Origin: DATIJP01 sp964569185
Lineage (GTDB): Bacteria; Chlamydiota; Chlamydiia; Chlamydiales; Rhabdochlamydiaceae
Direction of reading: 5' to 3'
DNA length: 28,805 nt
NCBI GenBank assembly: GCA_964569185.1
Contig: CAZMTP010000016.1
Coordinates: 1-28,805 of the forward strand
In this document: in pieces, positions 23,033-28,805 of the stretch
Layout of the letters: the number at the start of each line of letters is the position of its first letter
Numbering within the stretch: the first letter of the stretch is position 1
Program-made: the position numbers and the translations under genes
Notes under the pieces: generated by a model
Databases searched by the model: none
The model's input: the letters and a program-made list of their open reading frames with translations, nothing else
What the model was told of the DNA's origin: nothing

Positions 23033-24136
23033 ATGATGAAACAGATTCATGCATGCATTCTCTCCTTTTTAGTCATAGGCTCATTAGATGCCGATGAGGC
23101 GCAACTGCGCAATTTAGATCATCGCATGGAAACGCTTGAAGCCACAAGAAATAGCTGCGCTTTAGTCAATCCTCCTGCACGGCCCACACAAAAATGTGAC
23201 TGGGGCGGCTATCTAACTATTGATCCCCTCCTATTGAAACCAGAAGAAAATGGCCTCGAGTATGTCGTTAGAACAAACATTCGCGGAAGTTCTCCGATCA
23301 TTTCTGGAAATAGCAGAGCTAAAAGTCTGAATTTTAACTGGGATTGGGGTTTCCGCTTGGGACTCGGCGCTAACTTAGCGCATGATGCGTGGGATGTTTA
23401 CCTTAACTGGATCTATTTTAGGACCGATGCCACCCGACACATCACTCCTGGCACAGATCAATTTTTATTGCCTGTTTTTGCCCATCCAGGAAACGTAAAC
23501 CATGGGTTTGGAATCGTACATATATTCGGAACATCCAGCAGCCATTGGACATTGCATCTCAATGAACTTGATCTAGAGATGGGCCGCCAATTTTTTGTAA
23601 GTAAATGGCTCACTGTGAAACCACATGCCGGTTTTAGAACCGCTTGGGTCCGTCAATCAGATCATATTAAATATACAGGACTTGGAGAAACTGCTTTTCC
23701 TCAAGGAAATGTGAACATGAAATGCAACTATTGGGGATTGGGTGTTAAAGCGGGAATAGACACGCAGTGGGGAATCGGTTGCGGATGGAGCCTGATTGCC
23801 AACTACTCAGCTTCGATGCTCTACGGTTTTTTCAATACAAATCATGCGGAAGCGGCTGTTTTCGCAGATGGCACAGTAACCCATAACTTCATATTAAGAG
23901 ATTTCTTTCACTTAGGACGCATCATCACAGATTTCTTAATCGGTCTACGCTATGATTACATGTTTTGCGAAGAAAGATATCATATCGGTGTTGCTGCTGG
24001 CTGGGAACATCATATGTTCTTCGGACAAAATCAATTTATTCGCTTCACAGATTTTAATGCTCAAGGCAATTTCTTTACAAATCAAGGAGACTTAACACTC
24101 CAAGGATTTTCCATCGATGTCCGCTTCGATTTCTGA
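23033..24136 (+). CDS. MOMP-like outer membrane porin, first copy
   Basis: A 367-residue outer-membrane barrel of the chlamydial MOMP-like type. A short signal peptide (to about residue 20) precedes a helical segment AQLRNLDHRMETLEATR (23-39) with heptad spacing, then a Cys-containing link (Cys42, Cys55 in QKCDWGGYL) and amphipathic beta strands to the C-terminal VRFDF with terminal Phe for the BAM machinery. Further cysteines lie in MKC, IGC and MFC, allowing disulfide links in the envelope. It is paralogous to the next gene. Two adjacent ATGs (23033, 23036) are possible starts. Confidence 0.87.
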   Translation: MMKQIHACILSFLVIGSLDADEAQLRNLDHRMETLEATRNSCALVNPPARPTQKCDWGGYLTIDPLLLKPEENGLEYVVRTNIRGSSPIISGNSRAKSLNFNWDWGFRLGLGANLAHDAWDVYLNWIYFRTDATRHITPGTDQFLLPVFAHPGNVNHGFGIVHIFGTSSSHWTLHLNELDLEMGRQFFVSKWLTVKPHAGFRTAWVRQSDHIKYTGLGETAFPQGNVNMKCNYWGLGVKAGIDTQWGIGCGWSLIANYSASMLYGFFNTNHAEAAVFADGTVTHNFILRDFFHLGRIITDFLIGLRYDYMFCEERYHIGVAAGWEHHMFFGQNQFIRFTDFNAQGNFFTNQGDLTLQGFSIDVRFDF

Positions 24137-24177
24137 CAGTTCTTGCTTGTTAAAAATAATTCAGTCCGGCTATCTTA

Positions 24178-24189
24178 GAAAGTACTTTC
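24178..24189. promoter_or_regulatory. 12-bp perfect palindrome upstream of second porin
   Basis: GAAAGTACTTTC is self-complementary and lies about 30 bases upstream of the chosen ATG of the second porin, in an 83-base gap. It could be a regulator-binding site for differential expression of the porins. No clear -35/-10 pair is visible next to it. Confidence 0.3.
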
Positions 24190-24219
24190 AATTTACTTTG
24201 CAACCACTAGGTGATGTCC

Positions 24220-25371
24220 ATGAATTTTAATCAAAAATTAGCCACTCTTTTTTCACTAATAGCCATTGTCTGCCAATTTGATGTACAGGCAAATGATGCA
24301 CAACTCCGCAACTTAGAAAGTCGCGTCAGCTCACTTGAAGCGCGCAGAAGCCCCTGCATGGTCAACCCCTCTGCACGGCCCACTCAAAAGTGTGACTGGG
24401 GCGGATATCTCTCGATCGATCCGCTGCTTTTAAAAGCACAAGAAAACGGTATGGAGTTTGCGGTGAGAACTAAAGATAGCACTCAAACTTCTATTACAGG
24501 CAATTTTCTTTCGGGCAACACAAAACTAAAAAGCCTGGAGTTTGATTGGGATTGGGGATTTCGTCTAGCTCTTGGTGCTAACCTTCCACACGATGGTTGG
24601 GAAGTGTATGCTACATGGACTTGGTACCGCTCACATGCACATCGTAGCATCAGCCCAGGAACAGGACAATTTTTAGCTCCTGAATTCATCAGTGAAGCCA
24701 CTGGTGTCACTGGTTTCGGCCCTGCTTCTTTTGGCCAAGGCTTACTTACCAGTGGTGCTAGTTCTGCATGGAAATTGCGCTATAATGCATTGAACTTAGA
24801 AGCGGCACGTGAATTTTTTGTAAGTAAATGGCTCGTGCTGAAACCACATGGCGGACTCACTACCGCTTGGATCCGTCAAAAAGATAACATCTCGTACCTC
24901 GGTTTCCAAGCAGATGCAGCTCCCAGAGTCGTGAATGCGTTTGTCAATATGAAAAATAATTTCTGGGGCATTGGTCTTAGATTTGGTTTGGAATCACAAT
25001 GGGGAATCGGTTGCGGCTGGAGCGTCTTTGGAGATGCTTCTGCTTCGCTACTCTATGGTTACTTCAAAATCAATCACACTGAAAACGATGTTCTCTCAAC
25101 TAGCGCTGTAGTCAACCCATTGTTTACTGCTAACAGTTTCTATCACGTAGAGCGGTTTATCACTGATTTCATTGCCGGCCTCCGCTATGACTATATGTTT
25201 TGTGATGAACGCTACCACTTAGGATTCCAAGTGGGTTGGGAGCACCATATGTTCTTCGGCCAAAATCAGTTCTTGAAATTTGTAGGAAGAACATCCCCTG
25301 GGGTGACAGTAGCTAATCAGGGCGACTTAAGCCTCCAAGGGATTTCTGCTGAAGTCCGCTTTGACTTCTAA
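24220..25371 (+). CDS. MOMP-like outer membrane porin, second copy
   Basis: A 383-residue paralogue of the preceding gene, sharing the N-terminal AQLRNLESRVSSLEARR helix, the RPTQKCDWGGYL link, WGIGCGWS, RYDYMFC and GWEHHMFFGQNQF blocks, and the VRFDF ending. Differences cluster in segments that should be extracellular loops (for example after DSTQTSITGN and around ATGVTGFGPASFG). The start at 24220 is set by AGGTGAT (24209-24215), an anti-Shine-Dalgarno match five bases upstream; earlier in-frame starts at 24211 and 24214 would lie inside it. It has four mature cysteines, lacking the MKC one of the first copy. Confidence 0.87.
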   Translation: MNFNQKLATLFSLIAIVCQFDVQANDAQLRNLESRVSSLEARRSPCMVNPSARPTQKCDWGGYLSIDPLLLKAQENGMEFAVRTKDSTQTSITGNFLSGNTKLKSLEFDWDWGFRLALGANLPHDGWEVYATWTWYRSHAHRSISPGTGQFLAPEFISEATGVTGFGPASFGQGLLTSGASSAWKLRYNALNLEAAREFFVSKWLVLKPHGGLTTAWIRQKDNISYLGFQADAAPRVVNAFVNMKNNFWGIGLRFGLESQWGIGCGWSVFGDASASLLYGYFKINHTENDVLSTSAVVNPLFTANSFYHVERFITDFIAGLRYDYMFCDERYHLGFQVGWEHHMFFGQNQFLKFVGRTSPGVTVANQGDLSLQGISAEVRFDF

Positions 25372-25381
25372 TTAGTGTCAA

Positions 25382-25559
25382 AACAGGATAAATTGAGCTA
25401 TCCTACATATCTTGCCGCCGTAGGCGATTCTGCTTGTCCTGTTTTCCGAAAAATAAACAGGATGGTGAGGATCGCTAAAGCGGCAGGATTAACAGGATAA
25501 ATTGAGCTATCCTATATATCTTGCCGCCGTAGGCGATCCTGCTTATCCTGTTTTCCGAA
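25382..25559. repeat. Two 69-bp palindromic repeats with an inverted partial copy between
   Basis: Units 25382-25450 and 25491-25559 match at 66 of 69 bases. Each has self-complementary ends; in the second unit AACAGGATAA (25491-25500) pairs with TTATCCTGTT (25543-25552). The 40 bases between them (25451-25490) resemble the reverse complement of a unit (AACAGGAT, GAGGATCGC, GCGGCAGGAT in that order). The cluster fills the gap between convergent porin and sufS genes and can form strong stems on both strands, so it may act as a bidirectional terminator. It is not CRISPR-like, as units are self-palindromic and too few. Confidence 0.85.
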
Positions 25560-25572
25560 TAATAGAATGATT

Positions 25573-26784
25573 TTATGTGATTCTTGGTAGAATTCTTTTG
25601 AGCTTGTCTATAAAGTGATCGATTTCTTCGAGAGAATTATAAGGGGCAAAAGAGATACGCACAGTGCCCGGAACTTTAAACCGTTTCATGACAGGATGTG
25701 CACAAAGATGCCCTGTACGGACCGCAATCCCATGTAAATCCAGCAAGGTGCCCAGATCTAAAGGGTGAACGCCATCGATCACAAAGCTAATGATGGCCGC
25801 TTTTTCTTGGGCAGTACCAATGATGCGCAGTTTTGGGATTTTAAGCAGCTGCTGCGTGGCATGTTGAAGCAGCTGATTTTCCCATGCCATAATCTCCGCG
25901 CGCCCTAACCTTTCAATAAATGCAATGGCTTCTCCGAGGCCCATCACCTGAGCAATCATCGGAGTGCCTGCTTCAAACTTTAGTGGAGAGCGCTGATAGG
26001 TGGTCTCTTCAAAAGAGACCTCTTCGATCATATCACTGCCTCCTTGATAAGGTGGAAGTGATTCCAATAAATCATATTTGCCATACAAAACACCGACACC
26101 GGTGGGACCAAATGCTTTGTGCCCAGAAAAGGCATAAAAATCTGCATCGAGCCGCTGCACATCCACTTCTATATGAGAAACAGCTTGTGCCCCATCGATA
26201 ATTACTTTTGCTCCTTTTTGGTGCGCCAACTCGATGAGCTCGCCGATAGGATTGATCGTCCCTGTAGAATTGGCAATATGGGCGATGCTCACGAGTTTGG
26301 TGCGCGAAGAAAGTAATTTTTTGTAGTCGCCTACAATAATCTCTGCTTTTTCATTGATAGGGGCCACTTTCAGATGGAGCTTTTTTTCTTTGCATAGCAT
26401 CTGCCAGGGCACAATATTAGAATGGTGCTCCATTTCAGAAATGAGGATTTCATCTCCTTCTTGTAAATGGGCTTTGCCAAAGGTGGCCGCAACAAGATTG
26501 AGCGCATCTGTGGTTCCACGCGTAAATACAATCTCATCTGCAGTTTTCGCATTAAGAAATTTCTGCATTCTGGTCCGCACCGCGTTGTAGCGCGCAGTAG
26601 CCTTGGAAGCCAGTTCATAGATCGAACGATGCACTGTCGCATACTCTTGCCCATAAAAATGGCTCATTGCATCAATCACACACGCAGGTTTATGCGTAGT
26701 GGCTGCAGAATCGAAATAGATCCACGGTTTTTTACTAAAAATAGGAAATTCTTTGCGTACATTTTGACTGCTAAAAGGTTTCAT
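25573..26784 (-). CDS. sufS: Cysteine desulfurase SufS
   Basis: A 403-residue class-V PLP enzyme that takes sulfur from cysteine to feed Fe-S assembly. All key residues are present: NSTGTINPI region (172-180), Asp197 and Gln200 (IIDGAQAVSH), PLP Lys223 in SGHKAFGPTGVG, His121, and the persulfide Cys361 in RTGHLCAH. This is the group II pattern. It overlaps sufD by four bases. The contrast with the NifS-like gene at 5368-6294, which lost these residues, suggests SufS is the working desulfurase. Confidence 0.97.
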   Translation of the reverse strand: MKPFSSQNVRKEFPIFSKKPWIYFDSAATTHKPACVIDAMSHFYGQEYATVHRSIYELASKATARYNAVRTRMQKFLNAKTADEIVFTRGTTDALNLVAATFGKAHLQEGDEILISEMEHHSNIVPWQMLCKEKKLHLKVAPINEKAEIIVGDYKKLLSSRTKLVSIAHIANSTGTINPIGELIELAHQKGAKVIIDGAQAVSHIEVDVQRLDADFYAFSGHKAFGPTGVGVLYGKYDLLESLPPYQGGSDMIEEVSFEETTYQRSPLKFEAGTPMIAQVMGLGEAIAFIERLGRAEIMAWENQLLQHATQQLLKIPKLRIIGTAQEKAAIISFVIDGVHPLDLGTLLDLHGIAVRTGHLCAHPVMKRFKVPGTVRISFAPYNSLEEIDHFIDKLKRILPRIT

Positions 26785-28073
26785 CTTATAAAAGCCTCGG
26801 TTTGCTCTTGCAACTGTTGTGTAAAACTAGGATACACAACTTCTTGAATAATTTCTTGTCCAAAAGCAAAAATAAGAAGTTTTTTTGATATCTCCGAGGA
26901 GAGCCCACGCGTTTTTAAATAAAAAAGCTGGTTCTCTTTTAACTTTGAGATCGTCGCGCCGTGTGATGCTTTCACATCATCAGCAAATATTTCTAAATTA
27001 GGTTTGCTATAAGCAAGCGCATGCGCACCTAAAAGAAGATTATGGTTGGATTGGTAAGCTTCTGTTTTTTGTGCCTCTTGGCAGACAAAAATCTTCCCTT
27101 CAAAACTAGAGCGGGCAGAATTCTCTAAAATGTTTTTAAATAATTGTGAGGAGTGTGTGTGCGGCGCCTCATGTTTCATCAGCACATGCGTATGGGTCTG
27201 TCTCTGCTCTTTGAGTAAGGAGAGTCCGCGCAATTTTGCTTCTGCTTCCTCTCCTTGCAATTGAATGGAGAAATCTTGCCTTAAAGCTCTTCCCCCTTGA
27301 TTGAAATGGACTGTTTGCAGCTGACTCTGTTTTTTGAGAGTGGCCCGTAAAGAATCAAAATGCCATGTTTGATCTTGCAAAGTAGTAATACTTGTGAAAT
27401 TTAGGCAACTTTTTTCCTCTAAAGCGCAATCAATCACGCTATTAGAAAAACAGCTCGAGCCATTAAGGCTCTGCGTCGTGGAAATCCAGTGCACTTCAGA
27501 TTCATGACCAAGAAAGAGCTGGATGCGCGGAGAAACAAACTCTTGTTCCTCTGTAGAAATCAGATGGATGCAATGGATCGGGGTGGTCAGTTGGATTTTA
27601 GGAGGAACAAATAAGAAAAGTCCTTTGGTCTCAAATGCAAGATTAAGGCACGCAAAAGGGTTCATTTCCTGTTTTAAACTTTTCTCCAGCCGCGCATGTA
27701 GAAAACTGCCATAGGTTTGATAAGCATCGGCAAGAGGAAGAATCACAATCTGTTTAGGCAGAGCACGCGTATCGGACAGCTCTTTTGAAAATTCCCCGTT
27801 AACAAAAACGAGCAGTGATCCTTTACACTCTGAAGAAAAATCTCCAGGTGTCACTGAGCCATGAGACGATTTTTTAAAGCTCTCTTCATAAAACTGCGCT
27901 AGAGGAAAATATTGGAATGCTTCCTGCTTTTTTTGAGGCAAGCCTAATTGTAAGAAACGGTCCCACGCTTTTTGACGCACCGGTTTAGAGAGCGAAGGAA
28001 AATGGGGAAGGGACTCTTCGAAATGGCGCTCCAGCTGCAAAAGAAAGCTCTCTTTTGTGGACGGTGCTAACAT
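26781..28073 (-). CDS. sufD: Fe-S cluster assembly scaffold subunit SufD
   Basis: A 430-residue SufD/SufB-family protein, partner of SufB and SufC in the scaffold complex. The C-terminal beta-helix region includes HTSSQLFKNILENSARSSFEGKIFV-type sequence (read here as SSQLFKNIL and SSFEGKIFV), then ASHGATISKLKENQLFYLKTRG, the family hallmark. I start at the ATG at 28071-28073, one base after the sufC stop, with AGGA six bases upstream; an ORF from 28118 would run into sufC. The sequence is less conserved in its first 150 residues, as usual. Confidence 0.93.
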   Translation of the reverse strand: MLAPSTKESFLLQLERHFEESLPHFPSLSKPVRQKAWDRFLQLGLPQKKQEAFQYFPLAQFYEESFKKSSHGSVTPGDFSSECKGSLLVFVNGEFSKELSDTRALPKQIVILPLADAYQTYGSFLHARLEKSLKQEMNPFACLNLAFETKGLFLFVPPKIQLTTPIHCIHLISTEEQEFVSPRIQLFLGHESEVHWISTTQSLNGSSCFSNSVIDCALEEKSCLNFTSITTLQDQTWHFDSLRATLKKQSQLQTVHFNQGGRALRQDFSIQLQGEEAEAKLRGLSLLKEQRQTHTHVLMKHEAPHTHSSQLFKNILENSARSSFEGKIFVCQEAQKTEAYQSNHNLLLGAHALAYSKPNLEIFADDVKASHGATISKLKENQLFYLKTRGLSSEISKKLLIFAFGQEIIQEVVYPSFTQQLQEQTEAFIR

Positions 28074-28074
28074 G

Positions 28075-28805
28075 TTATATCCTGCCTGCTGTAAGCCAAT
28101 CGTAGCCTTCTTTCTCAAGTTTTTGCGCTAGATCAAACCCGCCTGTTTTTTTAATTTTCCCTTCAAGCATCACATGGACAAAATGGGGACGGATATAGTC
28201 TAAAAGCCGTTGATAATGGGTGATGAGAAGAAGACCATGCTCGGGTTGAAAAAGCCGTTTGACACCGCATGCTACAATGCGCATTGCATCAATGTCCAGC
28301 CCTGAATCAGTCTCATCTAAAATGGCCATTTTTGCTTCGATGATCGCCATTTGCAAAATCTCATTGCGCTTTTTCTCTCCTCCTGAAAACCCTTCATTTA
28401 AATTGCGTTCTACAAATTCAGGGCGCATTTCTAGAAGCTTTAATTTCTCTTCCAGCTTTTTTCGGAACTCATTTTCTGCAAGCGGAGGGAGCTGTTTTGA
28501 TTTGCGATGGCTGGTGTCGATTGCATGGAGAAACTGAAAGTTGCTGATCCCGGGAATTTCTACCGGATATTGGAAGCTCATAAAAAGGCCCAATGTGCTG
28601 CGCTCTTCAGGATCCAATTCTAAAATATTCTGTCCTTCAAACAGCACCTTACCCGAAAGCACTTCAAAAGCAGGATCGCCCGCTAAAACGCGCGCCAGTG
28701 TCGATTTTCCTGCTCCATTGGGACCCATAATGGCATGGATTTGGCCGGACTTAATTTCTAGGTCCACTCCATTTAAAATCACTTTGCCATCGATGGCTGC
28801 GTGTA
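28075..28805 (-). CDS. sufC: Fe-S assembly ATPase SufC, 5' end beyond window
   Basis: An ABC-type ATPase with Walker A GPNGAGKST, signature FSGGEKKRNEI, Walker B MAILDETDSGLDIDA and the H-loop ITHYQRLL, all as in SufC. The GTG at 28782 is not the start: the frame stays open to the edge, and the preceding codons give HAAIDGK, which matches the usual SufC N-terminus (LHAxIDGKxIL). The gene is therefore cut by the window edge and lacks only about ten residues. sufB probably lies just beyond, giving the usual sufB-C-D-S order. Confidence 0.95.
   Translation of the reverse strand, partial: HAAIDGKVILNGVDLEIKSGQIHAIMGPNGAGKSTLARVLAGDPAFEVLSGKVLFEGQNILELDPEERSTLGLFMSFQYPVEIPGISNFQFLHAIDTSHRKSKQLPPLAENEFRKKLEEKLKLLEMRPEFVERNLNEGFSGGEKKRNEILQMAIIEAKMAILDETDSGLDIDAMRIVACGVKRLFQPEHGLLLITHYQRLLDYIRPHFVHVMLEGKIKKTGGFDLAQKLEKEGYDWLTAGRI

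Noticed and set aside
25382..25559. Possible small CRISPR array
   Set aside because: Only two units, 69 bp long and self-palindromic, with an inverted partial copy rather than unique spacers between them, and no cas genes nearby.
28780..28782. GTG start for sufC
   Set aside because: The frame continues upstream with residues matching the SufC N-terminus, so this GTG is an internal valine codon and the gene is cut by the window edge.
1..28805. tRNA, rRNA or insertion-sequence transposase genes
   Set aside because: I saw no cloverleaf with a TTCGA-type T-arm and CCA-proximal stem, no rRNA stretches, and no transposase or integrase ORF.

Overview
This window looks like a chromosomal segment from a member of the Chlamydiae outside the classical Chlamydiaceae (an environmental, Waddlia-, Simkania- or Parachlamydia-like lineage). 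The evidence is the gene content and gene order. It holds a rodA/birA divergent pair, a nifU-nifS-pgm-pseudouridine synthase block, a ferrochelatase beside a solute-binding lipoprotein, a type III secretion block sctJ-K-L-R-S-T, and a sufC-sufD-sufS operon. As I recall them, these neighbourhoods match Chlamydia trachomatis CT720-726, CT485-486, CT559-564 and CT684-687. Two paralogous cysteine-containing MOMP-like barrels also fit. The species cannot be fixed without a search.

Layout. 1-870: a DinJ/RelB-type antitoxin and YafQ toxin pair (minus strand) sits between two 46-bp direct repeats that copy the 3' end of the neighbouring gene. 821-3169: a tightly packed minus-strand operon, rodA followed by three proteins of unknown function (one a lipoprotein). 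3220-3972: birA. 3969-4515: two small minus-strand ORFs. 4613-6982: pgm, a NifS-like and a NifU-like gene on the minus strand; the NifS- and NifU-like proteins appear to have lost key catalytic or scaffold residues. 7024-9461: pseudouridine synthase, ferrochelatase and an orphan solute-binding lipoprotein. 9516-12092: glycogen phosphorylase. 12137-14529: soluble transhydrogenase overlapped by a quinone oxidoreductase. 14634-16268: a candidate secreted effector with a YopT/AvrPphB-like Cys-His-Asp pattern and C-terminal ankyrin repeats. 16290-18327: GT9 and GT2 glycosyltransferases. 18386-22998: the type III secretion block, interrupted by a 168-bp palindromic element before sctL and by a terminator-like region before sctR. 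23033-25371: two tandem MOMP-like porins. 25382-25559: a palindromic repeat cluster. 25573 to the end: sufS, sufD and the 3' part of sufC on the minus strand; sufC continues past the window edge.

How the parts work together. The type III genes encode the inner ring lipoprotein, the sorting-platform stator and the export gate (SctRST). The ankyrin/protease-like protein is a plausible substrate. The porins and glycosyltransferases concern the envelope. Real Fe-S assembly appears to rest on the SUF operon, because the NifS/NifU-like pair looks degenerate. GlgP, Pgm, SthA and the quinone reductase belong to carbon and NADPH metabolism. The least explained signals are the putative C58 effector, the hairpin that overlaps the sctL start site, the NifS/NifU pseudoenzyme pair and the toxin-antitoxin insertion.
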